NCBI RefSeq assembly: GCF_014170335.1
Contig: NZ_LZZS01000036.1
Location: forward strand, 186,001 to 250,000
From: Achromobacter sp. UMC46
GTDB lineage: Bacteria; Pseudomonadota; Gammaproteobacteria; Burkholderiales; Burkholderiaceae_B
Reading direction: 5' to 3'
Length of the DNA: 64,000 nucleotides
Part shown: piece after piece, positions 23,791 through 32,342 of the stretch
How the letters are laid out: every line of letters starts with the position of its first letter
Numbering within the stretch: the stretch's first letter is position 1
Notes under the pieces: generated by a model
Told to the model about the DNA's origin: nothing
What the model saw: only the letters and a program-made list of their open reading frames with translations
Database searches by the model: none
Translations under genes and position numbers: made by a program

Positions 23791-24555
23791 ATGTTGAAGC
23801 CAAGAATCAAAGCTTCCCGCCAGGACGACGCCGGATCGGACGGGAATGCCGAAGTAGAGGAAATCACGCTGTCCGAGCAGGTCTACCGCCTGCTCCGGCG
23901 CGACATCATGAGCGGCGCTTTCGCACCCGGGCAATCCCTGCGGCTGGAACTGCTCAAGCAACGCTACGGCAGCAGCTTTTCACCGATCCGCGAGGCGCTC
24001 AACCGCCTGCGCAGCGAACGCATGGTCATCAACACGACGTCGCGCGGCTTCAGCATCGCGCCCCTGTCGGTCGAGGAAATGTGGGACGCCTGTGAAACCC
24101 GCATCCTGATCGATTGCGATGCGCTGCGGCGGTCGCTGGCCAACGCCGACGATGCCTGGGAAGCGCGGCTGGTCGGCGCCTATCATGCGTTGACGCTGGC
24201 CGCGCAGCGCGCGGGCGAGGCGCAGCCGCCTTCCGAAGAGCTGGAAGCGCTGCTTGAAGCGCGCCATCTGGATTTCCACCATGCGCTGATCGGCGCATGC
24301 CGGTCGCATTGGCTGCTGGACCTGTCCACGCAGCTCTACGCGCAGACCGAGCGCTACCGCCGTCCGGCGCGCGCCGGCGCCACGGCCTACGGGCCGGAGC
24401 GCAATGTCGACGACGAGCACCGCCAGTTGCTTGACGCCGCGATCTCGCGCGACGTCGAAGCCTCGGTCGCCATGCTGGCGGCGCACTACCGCAAAACCGC
24501 GCAGTTCATCGAGCGGATCATTTCGCAGCCCGACACGCAGGCCCGCCATGCATGA
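23791..24555 (+). CDS. GntR-family regulator (FadR/FCD type) of the ring-cleavage operon
   Basis: 254 residues. N-terminal winged helix (LSEQVYRLLRRDIMSGAFAPGQSLRLELLKQRYGSSFSPIREALNRLRSERMV) and C-terminal FCD all-helical effector domain with metal-binding His (HLDFHHALIGAC, DDEHRQLLDAAISRD). Likely represses the operon until the imported acid or a metabolite binds. It follows livF by 61 bp and overlaps the hydrolase gene by 8 bp. ATG 23791 (MLKPRIKAS) has GGAGAG upstream; an in-frame ATG at 23740 is less likely. Confidence 0.85.
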   Translation: MLKPRIKASRQDDAGSDGNAEVEEITLSEQVYRLLRRDIMSGAFAPGQSLRLELLKQRYGSSFSPIREALNRLRSERMVINTTSRGFSIAPLSVEEMWDACETRILIDCDALRRSLANADDAWEARLVGAYHALTLAAQRAGEAQPPSEELEALLEARHLDFHHALIGACRSHWLLDLSTQLYAQTERYRRPARAGATAYGPERNVDDEHRQLLDAAISRDVEASVAMLAAHYRKTAQFIERIISQPDTQARHA

Positions 24556-25432
24556 CATGAACATCGACCTTTTCTTCCCCACCATCGCCGAGCGCGAAGT
24601 CCAATACAACGCCCGCGGATCGGTGCCGGATTTCGACGCCTGCGTGCGGCGTTACGCCGAGTCGTCGGCGCGGGTGCGTGCGCGCCGTCCCGCCGTGCTG
24701 GACCTGCGATACGGCATGGGCCACGACGAACGGCTGGACCTGTTCCTGCCTGCCGCGTCGCACGGGCCGGCGCCGCTTTTCGTGTTCATCCACGGCGGCT
24801 ACTGGCGCGCCCAGCGCAAGGAAGACGCGCCGGTGATGGCCGAGGCGTTCAACGCGGCCGGCGCCGCCGTCGCGACGCTGGAGTACACGCTGGTGCCCGA
24901 AGCCACGCTGGGCGAAGTGGTGCGCGAAGTGCGTTCTGCCGTGGCGTGGCTGTACCGGAACGCGGCGGCCTACGGCGTGGACCCCGATCGCCTGTATGTC
25001 GGTGGCAGCTCGGCTGGCGGCCATCTGGCCGGCATGCTGGCCGCGCCCGGCTGGCCCGCCCGGTATGGCGTGCCGGACGACGTCATCAAGGGCACGCTGG
25101 CGCTGAGCGGGCTGTTCGACTTGCGGCCGCTGTGCGACATCCTGCCGAACACCTGGCTGCAGTTGACGCCCGAGCAGGCGGCGCACCAGAGCCCGATCTT
25201 CAACCTGCCGGAGCGCGCCGGCCCGATGCTGCTGGCCGTGGGCGGGGGCGAGACGCAGGGTTTCAAGAACCAGACCGCCGCGTTCGAAGCGGCCTGGAAC
25301 GCCGCGGGCCTCGCGTCCACGCGCATCCCCACGCCGCACTGCAACCACTTCGACCTGGTCAACGAACTGGAAGACCCGGCCAGCGACCTGACCCGGGCCA
25401 CGCTGGCGATGATGGGCCTGGCCGCGGGCTGA
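24548..25432 (+). CDS. Alpha/beta hydrolase, kynurenine-formamidase-like
   Basis: 294 residues. The oxyanion-hole motif HGGYWR and nucleophile loop GGSSAGGHLAG (G-x-S-x-G with Ser) place it with kynurenine formamidase-like and carboxylesterase hydrolases. The catalytic acid and His are probably in the GGGETQGF region and TPHCNHFDLVNEL. It may release an aromatic acid from an amide or ester before ring cleavage. Not a true kyn gene by context, since no kynureninase or tryptophan dioxygenase is nearby. Last gene of the tight operon. Confidence 0.8.
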   Translation: MHDMNIDLFFPTIAEREVQYNARGSVPDFDACVRRYAESSARVRARRPAVLDLRYGMGHDERLDLFLPAASHGPAPLFVFIHGGYWRAQRKEDAPVMAEAFNAAGAAVATLEYTLVPEATLGEVVREVRSAVAWLYRNAAAYGVDPDRLYVGGSSAGGHLAGMLAAPGWPARYGVPDDVIKGTLALSGLFDLRPLCDILPNTWLQLTPEQAAHQSPIFNLPERAGPMLLAVGGGETQGFKNQTAAFEAAWNAAGLASTRIPTPHCNHFDLVNELEDPASDLTRATLAMMGLAAG

Positions 25433-25446
25433 TCCTGGCCGCGCGT

Positions 25447-25492
25447 TGATCCTGGCGGCCGGCGATCCGGCGGCCGGCGACCCGGCGGCCGG
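25447..25492. repeat. Short GC-rich tandem repeat (about 15 bp x 3)
   Basis: Three imperfect copies of CGATCCGGCGGCCGG lie between the hydrolase stop and the LysR start. Each copy holds the palindrome CCGGCCGG-like core, so it could fold. It may be a slipped repeat with no function or a weak terminator without a T-run. Confidence 0.6.
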
Positions 25493-25515
25493 CCGATGGC
25501 GTAAGCTTGCGCCTC

Positions 25516-26430
25516 ATGGCCGACCTGAAACTCCTTGAAGACCTGATCGCGCTGGCGCGCACCGGCAGTTTCGTGCGCGCGGCCGAGCTGCGCCACGTGA
25601 CGCATCCTGCATTCGGGCGGCGCATCCGCGCGCTGGAAACCTGGGCGGGCGCGCCGCTGGTCGAACGGCAGCACCTGCCGGTCACGTTGACGCCGGAAGG
25701 CGAAGCGCTGCTGAAGACGGCCACTCAAGTCGTCGAGCAGATGGGGCTGGTGCGCCACCGCATCCGCAGTTCCGGCGCGGGCGGCGAAGCCGTGCTGCGC
25801 ATCGCCACCGGCCGCAGCCTGGCCCGCACGCTGGTGGCGGACTGGATCGCCCGGCTGCGCCACCGCACGCCCAAAGTGTTGACCGAAGGCACCCAGGTGG
25901 AACTGTCCACCGGCAAGGCGCAGGACCTGGTGGTGCGGCTGGAGCAGGGCAAGATGGACTTGCTCTGCTGCTACGAGCACCCGGCGCTGTCTGTGCCGCT
26001 CAGTCCGGCGCGCTACCGCTACATGACCCTGGCGACCGACAAGCTGGTGCCCGTCAGTCAGGTGGACGCGCGCGGGCGCGCCCGCTACACGCTTCAGGAC
26101 GGCGGCGCGCCGGTGCCGCTGATCACGTATACGGGCGGCCTGGCGATGGAGCGCATCGTCGGCGACCGCCTGGAGGCCACCCCTTACGCGTTGACCCCGT
26201 TCGTGCGCAGCGATTCCCTGGATGCGGCGCATGGCGCCGTGGCCAAGGGCGTGGGCGTGGCATGGTTGCCGTGGTCCATGGTGGCGGCCGATTGCCGCCG
26301 GGGCGCGTTGGCCGCGCTGGGCGGGCGCAGCGAAGAGATCGCCTTCGAGGTGCGCCTGTACCGTCCGCGGGCCCGGCTGACGGACCTGGCGGAAGCGGCC
26401 TGGGAAGCTACCGCCAACCGCAAGGCCTGA
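25516..26430 (+). CDS. LysR-family transcriptional regulator
   Basis: 304 residues. N-terminal HTH KLLEDLIALARTGSFVRAAELRHVTHPAFGRRIRALETWAGAPLVER, unusual in HPAFGRRI where most LysR proteins have QSALSRQI. This variant is shared by a subgroup that includes Bordetella/Pseudomonas regulators of peptide or acid use. The C-terminal substrate-binding domain is full length. It has the same orientation as the flanking genes; it could control either the ring-cleavage operon or the following binding protein-deacylase pair. Confidence 0.85.
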   Translation: MADLKLLEDLIALARTGSFVRAAELRHVTHPAFGRRIRALETWAGAPLVERQHLPVTLTPEGEALLKTATQVVEQMGLVRHRIRSSGAGGEAVLRIATGRSLARTLVADWIARLRHRTPKVLTEGTQVELSTGKAQDLVVRLEQGKMDLLCCYEHPALSVPLSPARYRYMTLATDKLVPVSQVDARGRARYTLQDGGAPVPLITYTGGLAMERIVGDRLEATPYALTPFVRSDSLDAAHGAVAKGVGVAWLPWSMVAADCRRGALAALGGRSEEIAFEVRLYRPRARLTDLAEAAWEATANRKA

Positions 26431-26575
26431 CGCGCCGGCGCCATCGTCAAGCCGGATAAGCACCATAATGTGCCGTTTTGGCACGGATGGCGCGGGCACT
26501 GCCCATGAAAATGTGGGCCTAAACCTCAAACGAGACGGCAACGCCGTCCACCCCCAGCACCCCAAGGAAGAAAAC

Positions 26576-27568
26576 ATGACATCCCTTCTGCATCCGCTGC
26601 GTGCAGCGCTTGTTGCGCTTTGTGCCGCCTCGGCCCTTGCCGTCGCACCGGCCGCGTCCGCTGCCGACTACCCCGCCCGCAGCGTGTCGCTGATCGTCGG
26701 CTACCCGGCCGGCGGCAGCCTGGACCTGACCGCCCGCCTGCTGGGCGAAGAACTGGGCAAGCGCCTGGGCCAGACCGTGATCGTGGAAAACGTGGGCGGC
26801 GCCGGCGGCACGATCGGCGCGCAACGCGTGGCGCGCGCAGCCCCCGACGGCTACACGATCTTTCTGGGCTCCACCAATGAAATGGTGATCGCCCGCATGA
26901 TCAACACCGCGGTCAAGTACGACAGCGCGAAGGATTTCACCGCCCTGGGGCTGGTGGCCTCGCAGCCGATGTTGTTGGCGGCCAGCAAGAATTCCGGCGT
27001 GAAGACCGCCGCCGATTACCTGAAGAAGCTGCGTGGCGCCGAACCCGGCACGTTCAACTACGGTTCGTCCGGCGTGGGCACCACGCTGCACCTGGCCGGC
27101 GAAATGATCAACCAGGCCACCGGCACCCGCGCCGAGCACGTGCCGTACCGCGGCGTGTCGCCGCTGGTCACGGACCTGATGAGCGGTCAGCTGGACTACG
27201 GCATGCTGGTGCTGTCTTCGGGGCTGCCGCAAGTGCGCAGCGGCAACATCGTGGCGCTGGGCCTGACCGAGAACAAGCGCTCGCCGGCCGCACCCGAGAT
27301 CGCGCCGCTGGCCGCGACGCCGGGCTTCGAGTCCGTCGACATCAACCTGTGGTTCGCGCTGTACGGCCCTGCCGGCCTGCCCGAGCCCGTCGTCGCCAAG
27401 CTGCGCGGCGTGCTGGACGAAACGCTGAAGTCCGAGGCCTTCCGCGCCAAGATGCAGGACGCTGGCGGCGAAGTGGCCAAGCCGGGCGTCGACCTGGCCG
27501 CGTATCAGGCCGAAGAGACGAAGAAGTACGGCGCGCTGGTCAAGGCGGCGAAGATCGAGGCCCAATAA
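26576..27568 (+). CDS. Bug (TctC) family periplasmic binding protein
   Basis: 330 residues with signal peptide (ALAVAPAASA before ADYPARSV). Bug signatures include SLIVGYPAGGSLDLTARLLGEELGKRLGQTVIVENVGGAGGTIGAQRVARAAPDGYT and the GVSPLVTDLMSGQLDYG motif. Bug proteins bind carboxylates or amides and are greatly expanded in Bordetella and Achromobacter. No TctA/TctB permease lies nearby, so it is an orphan binding protein. Adjacent deacylase 63 bp downstream suggests an N-acyl or carboxylate ligand. Good AAGGAAG ribosome site. Confidence 0.88.
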   Translation: MTSLLHPLRAALVALCAASALAVAPAASAADYPARSVSLIVGYPAGGSLDLTARLLGEELGKRLGQTVIVENVGGAGGTIGAQRVARAAPDGYTIFLGSTNEMVIARMINTAVKYDSAKDFTALGLVASQPMLLAASKNSGVKTAADYLKKLRGAEPGTFNYGSSGVGTTLHLAGEMINQATGTRAEHVPYRGVSPLVTDLMSGQLDYGMLVLSSGLPQVRSGNIVALGLTENKRSPAAPEIAPLAATPGFESVDINLWFALYGPAGLPEPVVAKLRGVLDETLKSEAFRAKMQDAGGEVAKPGVDLAAYQAEETKKYGALVKAAKIEAQ

Positions 27569-27631
27569 GCCGGACCCCGCCGTTCCAGGCATTCATCCAT
27601 CGCAAGACCAGGCAGACAAGCGGACATCATC

Positions 27632-28576
27632 ATGGAATTCAAGCTTCCCGTTCCCGACCTCGGCGCCGAGCGCGCCGGCAACACCGATACGCCGGGCGTC
27701 TGGCATTTCGATTCGGGCGTGCCGGGCAGGGCGCTCATGGTGTCCGCGCTGGTGCATGGCAACGAACTCTGCGGCGCCTGGGCGCTGAAAGACCTGCTGG
27801 CTGCCGGCGTGACGCCGCGCCGCGGCAGCTTGACGCTGGCCTTCTGCAACCTGGACGCGTTCGACCGGTTCGACCACGCCAACCACGACGCCTCGCGCTT
27901 CGTGGCCGAAGACATGAACCGCGTCTGGAGCGCCGAGCGCTTGGACAACCCCACCACGCCGGACCGCCAGCGCGGCGCGGCGCTGCGCCCGTGGGTGCAG
28001 CGCGCCGACTGGCTGCTGGACCTGCATTCCATGCACGAGCCGGGCGCGCCCCTGCTGTTGACGGGCGTCTTGCCGCGCAACATCGCGCTGGCGCGCCGTT
28101 TGAAGGCGCCGCAGCACGTGATCGTGGACGCGGGCCACAAGGACGGCGTGCGCATGCGCGACTTCGCGCAGTTCGGCGACCCGGCGCGCGAAGACGCCTG
28201 CGCCTTGCTGATCGAATGCGGCTTCCACGGCGAGCTGGCCTCGCGCGACGTGGCGCGCGACATGGTGGCACGCATGCTGGTGGAATCCGGGGTAATCGAT
28301 GCGGCGGACGTGCCTGCCGGCTGGCGGCTGCCCGATCCCGCCGCGCAGCGTGTGCTGGAAGTGACGGACGCGGTGGTCGCGCCGTCCATGGACCTGCGAT
28401 TCGCGGAAGGCTGGACGGGGCTTGAAACCTTGGAGCAGGCGGGTTCGGTGATCGGTTGGGCGGATGGCCAGGCCATCGTGACGCCCTACGACCATTGCAC
28501 GCTGATCATGCCGTCGCTGCGGCAGTTGAAGCCCGGCGTGACGGTGCTGCGGTTGGCGCGCGACTACGCGGGCTGA
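27632..28576 (+). CDS. Aspartoacylase/succinylglutamate desuccinylase family deacylase
   Basis: 314 residues of the zinc-carboxypeptidase-like M14 family. Zinc ligands are in SALVHGNELCGAWAL (H-x2-E) and WLLDLHSMHEP (His). The catalytic Glu is probably in LLIECGFHGE. It removes an acyl group from an acyl-amino acid or related amide in the cytoplasm. Its pairing with an orphan Bug protein suggests capture and deacylation of an N-acylated compound. Substrate unknown. Confidence 0.82.
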   Translation: MEFKLPVPDLGAERAGNTDTPGVWHFDSGVPGRALMVSALVHGNELCGAWALKDLLAAGVTPRRGSLTLAFCNLDAFDRFDHANHDASRFVAEDMNRVWSAERLDNPTTPDRQRGAALRPWVQRADWLLDLHSMHEPGAPLLLTGVLPRNIALARRLKAPQHVIVDAGHKDGVRMRDFAQFGDPAREDACALLIECGFHGELASRDVARDMVARMLVESGVIDAADVPAGWRLPDPAAQRVLEVTDAVVAPSMDLRFAEGWTGLETLEQAGSVIGWADGQAIVTPYDHCTLIMPSLRQLKPGVTVLRLARDYAG

Positions 28577-28622
28577 GCGGCGAGGGGCGACCGGCTAGGG
28601 CGACCGGTGCCGGCTGCCCGCG

Positions 28623-29144
28623 TCATTTCTGCGGCGTGTAGCGCAGTTCGTCCAATTCGTATCCCTGGGCCTTGGCCGAGGCCAGGGCCTTGTCCAGTTC
28701 TTCCTTGGGCAGTTGCGGCGAACGCGACAGAATCCACAAGTACTTGCGGTCGGGCGTGCCGACGACGGACCAGCGGTATTCCGGGTCCAGGCCGATCACC
28801 CAGTAATCGCCCTTGAACGGTTTGGCGAACGACACTTCAAGCTTGGCGTTGTTGCTGCCTGGGACGACGGTCGCCGTGCCCGAGGCCGAATCGATATCGC
28901 CGTCCTTGGTGCGGCAGCGGTTGTTCACGCCCACGGTGCCGTCGGCATGCGCGGTGTATTCGGCGGTGGTGTCTCCCACGCAGTTGCGCTGGAAGAACAT
29001 GGGGAAATTCGCGATTTCGTACCACATGCCGGCGTAACGCTTCAGGTCCACCGATTCCACGGTCTGCATGGCCGGCGGCGCGGCATGGGCGATTCCCGCC
29101 ATGCTGGCTGCCAAGGCCAGCAAGAATGTTGCAGTGCGGCGCAT
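28623..29144 (-). CDS. blc: Bacterial lipocalin (Blc family), secreted
   Basis: 173 residues. Signal peptide MRRTATFLLALAASMAGIAHA, then the lipocalin opening DLKRYAGMWYEIANFPMFFQ and closing GDYWVIGLDPEYRWSVVGTPDRKYLWILSR. It binds fatty acids or lysolipids in the periplasm. E. coli Blc is a lipoprotein; here there is no lipobox Cys at the cleavage site, so it should be soluble. The pair NCVGD and NRCRTK can form a disulfide. Single gene between a deacylase and gshA. Confidence 0.88.
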   Translation of the reverse strand: MRRTATFLLALAASMAGIAHAAPPAMQTVESVDLKRYAGMWYEIANFPMFFQRNCVGDTTAEYTAHADGTVGVNNRCRTKDGDIDSASGTATVVPGSNNAKLEVSFAKPFKGDYWVIGLDPEYRWSVVGTPDRKYLWILSRSPQLPKEELDKALASAKAQGYELDELRYTPQK

Positions 29145-29226
29145 GGAAAAAACCTCCTGATTGACAGACGCGGTTGCGGGCGCCGGGTCAAGTAGGCGCC
29201 GCGAACCGAAACCCTAACGATACGCC

Positions 29227-30798
29227 TTATTTGCGAGGGGCCTTCAGCGCCTCGTGGTAGCGCGCGACGTAGGTGGCGAAATCCACCGTGTCCGACTGTT
29301 CGATGCGAAGCTGCTCTTGTGTCGATTGCGCGGCCGCCTGCTCATAAGCTGCCGCCAGGTCCGAGGGCAGCGCTTGCGCGCGCAGCGCCTCGGCGTGCTG
29401 GCGGCTTTGCTGCAGCGAATAGTCATGGAACGACAGGCCGCTGCGCTTGAGCGAGTCCAGCAGGCGGGCCGACGGCGTGGCGTCCGGCTGATCGAGCTTG
29501 GCGCGCTGCGCGTCCAGCGCTTCGGCGTAGGCGCTGCCGCCCAGTGCGGAATCGAACAGCGCGGCGTACGGCGCGATCTGGTCCAGCAATTCATGGCCCC
29601 ACTGCGTCAGCGTGACGGTCTGGCCCTCGCGGTCCAGCGTCAGGCCCGGCTTGCGGCCTTCCTTGACGACGGTCGAGAAGTTGTCGGCGCTGCGCTGACA
29701 GTAGCCGTTGTCGGGGAAGAAGGGGCTGTCGGATGCGGTGCAGAACAGCAGGAACGCGTCGACGAAGCGGCTGGTGCTGGCGTCGATGCCCACGGGCGAA
29801 TCCGGGTCGATGTCCAGGCAGCGCACTTCCACGTATTGCACGCCGCGTTCGGTCAGCGCCGTGATGGGGCGTTCGCAGCGGCCGGTGGCGCGCTTGGGGC
29901 GGATGCTGGAGTAGTACTCATTTTCGATCTGCAGCACGTTCGTGTTCAGCTGGATCCATTCCCCGTTCCGATGCGTGCCCAGCTTCTGGTAGTCGGGCCA
30001 GGGTTGAGTCACGGCGTCGTACAGGCGGCCCAGGAACGTATCCAGGTCGTTGTAGCAAAGCTTGAGCTGCGACTGGGCCTTGTTCTGGTAGCCCAGGTCG
30101 CTCATGCGCAGGCTGGTGGCGTAGGGCAGGTACAGCGTGTGGTCGCCCAGGCGTTCCAGCGGGTGCTCGCGGCCGCGCAGGAAATCGCTGGCCAGCGCCG
30201 GCGCCGCGCCGAACAGGTACATCAGCAGCCACGAATAGCGCGTGAAGTTTCGGATCAGCCCGATATAGCCGCGCGAACGGCGGTCTTGCACCGAACCCGG
30301 CTGCGTATCCAGCACGGACCAGAGGTCTTCGGCCAACGAAAAGTTGTAGTGCACGCCGGCGATGCATTGCATCGTCTTGCCATAGCGCTCGGCCAGCCCG
30401 CGGCGGTACACATGCTTGAGCATGCCCGTGTTGGACTTGCCGTACCAGGCGATGGGGATGTCCGCTTCGGGGGGAAGCGTCGCGGGCATGGACTGGTTCC
30501 AGATCAGCTCATGGTCCAGCACGCTGTAGACGTGGCGGTGGGTATTGGCCAGTTCGGCCAGCAGCGCGTCCACATCCGTGTGCGTGCCGGTGATCAGTTC
30601 CAGCAGAGACTCGGAATAGTCAGTGGTGACGTGTTCGTTGGTCAGCGCCGAACCCAGGCCCGCCGGGTGCGGCGTGCGGGACAGGATGCCCTGCTCGTCC
30701 ACGCGCAGGCCTTCTTTCTCGATGCCTCGCAGCGTCTGGGTCAGCAGCGAGCGGTTGGCCTCTAGGCGGGAGAGGCGGTTGGCGGCGGTATCAGTCAC
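29227..30798 (-). CDS. gshA: Glutamate-cysteine ligase
   Basis: 523 residues, the length of gamma-proteobacterial-type GshA. Family signatures: GIEKEGLRVDEQGILSRTPHPAGLGSALTNEHVTTDYSESLLELIT, MQCIAGVHYNFS and IQLNTNVLQIENEYYSSIRPKR. It catalyses the ATP-dependent first step of glutathione synthesis in the cytosol. The start is the GTG at 30798 with GAGAAG upstream (VTDTAANRLSRLEANRSLL); the frame is open further but non-conserved. No gshB nearby. Lies 32 bp after an alpha/beta hydrolase on the same strand. Confidence 0.93.
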   Translation of the reverse strand: MTDTAANRLSRLEANRSLLTQTLRGIEKEGLRVDEQGILSRTPHPAGLGSALTNEHVTTDYSESLLELITGTHTDVDALLAELANTHRHVYSVLDHELIWNQSMPATLPPEADIPIAWYGKSNTGMLKHVYRRGLAERYGKTMQCIAGVHYNFSLAEDLWSVLDTQPGSVQDRRSRGYIGLIRNFTRYSWLLMYLFGAAPALASDFLRGREHPLERLGDHTLYLPYATSLRMSDLGYQNKAQSQLKLCYNDLDTFLGRLYDAVTQPWPDYQKLGTHRNGEWIQLNTNVLQIENEYYSSIRPKRATGRCERPITALTERGVQYVEVRCLDIDPDSPVGIDASTSRFVDAFLLFCTASDSPFFPDNGYCQRSADNFSTVVKEGRKPGLTLDREGQTVTLTQWGHELLDQIAPYAALFDSALGGSAYAEALDAQRAKLDQPDATPSARLLDSLKRSGLSFHDYSLQQSRQHAEALRAQALPSDLAAAYEQAAAQSTQEQLRIEQSDTVDFATYVARYHEALKAPRK

Positions 30799-30830
30799 GG
30801 ATTCTTCTCGTTGGGGTCTGTCGCCGGATT

Positions 30831-31724
30831 TTACGGGGTGCCGGCCTCCTGTGCCGAGGGAGCCAGTACAGGGCGCAGGGACAATGCCTGCGCCGTGCGG
30901 GCCAGCCACTCGTCGAGATCAGCATAAACCGGATCGGAAATAGGGGCCGTCTCGTTGAAGATCTCGTGCCAGGCGGTGTCGTACCAGCGCAGCGTCAGCA
31001 ATTCGGCCGGGGCGCGCTGGGCGAACTGGCGGCTGCCTTCGGCGGCGACGATGGAATCGTCGCCCGCCACCATCAGCAGGGTGCGGCAGGGCAGCAGCCC
31101 GGCCTCGCGCAGGGCTTCCTGGCCGCCTTCGTCCACGAAACGCGCCAACCTGCCCGTCATGCGGCGCCTGACCAGCGGGTCGGAGCGGTAGGCTTTCACC
31201 ACCGCCCGGTCGTGTGAGATCCGGGCGGGCGCCAGGCCGTGAGGTACCCGCAGGTCGGGCGCATGGAGCGACATCCAGGTCAGGGTGCGGCGCACCCACT
31301 GTGGCACGTGAACCACGAACGGCGGGGAACTCAGGACCAGGGCGTCCAGCTCGGCCATGCGGCGCAAGGCGATCCGCACCGCCACCAGCGCGCCCAGGCT
31401 GTGGGCCAGCAGGATGGGCGGGCGGCCCTGGGCCTGGGTCCAGGCGTGCAGGCGGTCGGCGGCGTCGGTGACGAGGTCTTCCTGGTGGCTCAGCGTGGCG
31501 GCCGGGCCGCCCGAGCGCCCGTGACCGCGATGGTCGTGCGCGCCCACGGCCCAGCCGCGGGCGGTCAGCCAGCGGGCCAGGCGGTCATAACGCCCGGCGT
31601 GTTCGCTCAGGCCGTGCATCAGATAGATGCTGGGCGTGCCGGGGCCGGTGATCGGCGGGGGCACATTCGGGGCGGCGGGCCAGACATAATTGGCCAAAGG
31701 GGTGCCGTCGGGCGCGGGGGTCAT
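30831..31724 (-). CDS. Alpha/beta hydrolase, monoacylglycerol lipase/lysophospholipase-like
   Basis: About 297 residues. YLMHGLSEHAGRYDRLARWLTARGWAVGAHDHRGHGRSGG is the serine-aminopeptidase/monoacylglycerol-lipase opening. Nucleophile loop is LLAHSLGALVA; catalytic Asp in VAGDDSIVA and His in DTAWHEIFNE. It probably cleaves lysolipids or monoglycerides. The ATG at 31724 has no ribosome site; a TTG at 31739 is preceded by AAGGA and could be the real start. It faces away from the lipoprotein gene with a 60-bp gap. Confidence 0.82.
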   Translation of the reverse strand: MTPAPDGTPLANYVWPAAPNVPPPITGPGTPSIYLMHGLSEHAGRYDRLARWLTARGWAVGAHDHRGHGRSGGPAATLSHQEDLVTDAADRLHAWTQAQGRPPILLAHSLGALVAVRIALRRMAELDALVLSSPPFVVHVPQWVRRTLTWMSLHAPDLRVPHGLAPARISHDRAVVKAYRSDPLVRRRMTGRLARFVDEGGQEALREAGLLPCRTLLMVAGDDSIVAAEGSRQFAQRAPAELLTLRWYDTAWHEIFNETAPISDPVYADLDEWLARTAQALSLRPVLAPSAQEAGTP

Positions 31725-31784
31725 GGAAATCGGCGACAATTTCTGGATTCCTTGAAATGGATAGACCGTCCAGGTCCTCGGGTA

Positions 31785-32342
31785 ATGACGATTTCATCGC
31801 TGTTTCGTTTCATGTTCAAGAAAGCCGGCATCTTTGTGGGGTTGGCGCTGGTGCTGGCCGCGTGTTCGCCCCGTTACAACTGGCGGGAAGTCGATGTGGC
31901 GGACGGCCATGTGCGCGCCGCCTTCCCGGACCGGGTCATGACGGACACCCGGGACTTGCGCCTGGATACCCATACCTTGCGTTTTACCCTGGCGACCGCC
32001 ACCGTGGGGGACGCCGTGTTCGCGGTAGGATCGGCCCCGCTGCCGCCGGAGATCGCGGCGGACCCGGTGGCCAGGCAGGCGCTGGGCAGGGCGCTTGTGG
32101 TGTCGCTATACGCCAACATGCAGGCCCCGGCGCCTACGGAATGGCCGGTTTACGGGCAGGATATCGAGGTGCACGGCAATGCCATGGGCAAGCCGGGGTG
32201 GTTGCAGGCCAAGGTCTGGGTGACCGACACCATGTTGATCGAAGCGGTGGCCGCGGGCACGCAGGAAAGCCTGCCGGCGGAGCGGGCGCGCGAGTTCCTG
32301 CGGTCGGTGGTGATCAACCCGGCCAAGCCCGTCAAGCCGTGA
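31785..32342 (+). CDS. Hypothetical lipoprotein
   Basis: 185 residues (or 176 from ATG 31812). Hydrophobic start ends in the lipobox LAAC, followed by SPRYNWREVDVADG. The remainder is a small domain with VRAAFPDRVMTDTRDLRLDTHTLRFTLATATVGDAVFAVG, recurrent in beta-proteobacterial lipoproteins of unknown role. It probably sits on the inner leaflet of the outer membrane. Its end overlaps the convergent LuxR-type gene by 11 bp. Confidence 0.7.
   Translation: MTISSLFRFMFKKAGIFVGLALVLAACSPRYNWREVDVADGHVRAAFPDRVMTDTRDLRLDTHTLRFTLATATVGDAVFAVGSAPLPPEIAADPVARQALGRALVVSLYANMQAPAPTEWPVYGQDIEVHGNAMGKPGWLQAKVWVTDTMLIEAVAAGTQESLPAERAREFLRSVVINPAKPVKP

Noticed and set aside
26470-26484. GTGCC-GTTTT-GGCAC hairpin after the LysR gene as a terminator
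   Set aside because: Five-base stem without T-run; could be chance.
29254-30765. 503-codon plus-strand frame opposite gshA
   Set aside because: Shadow of gshA; no conserved motif.
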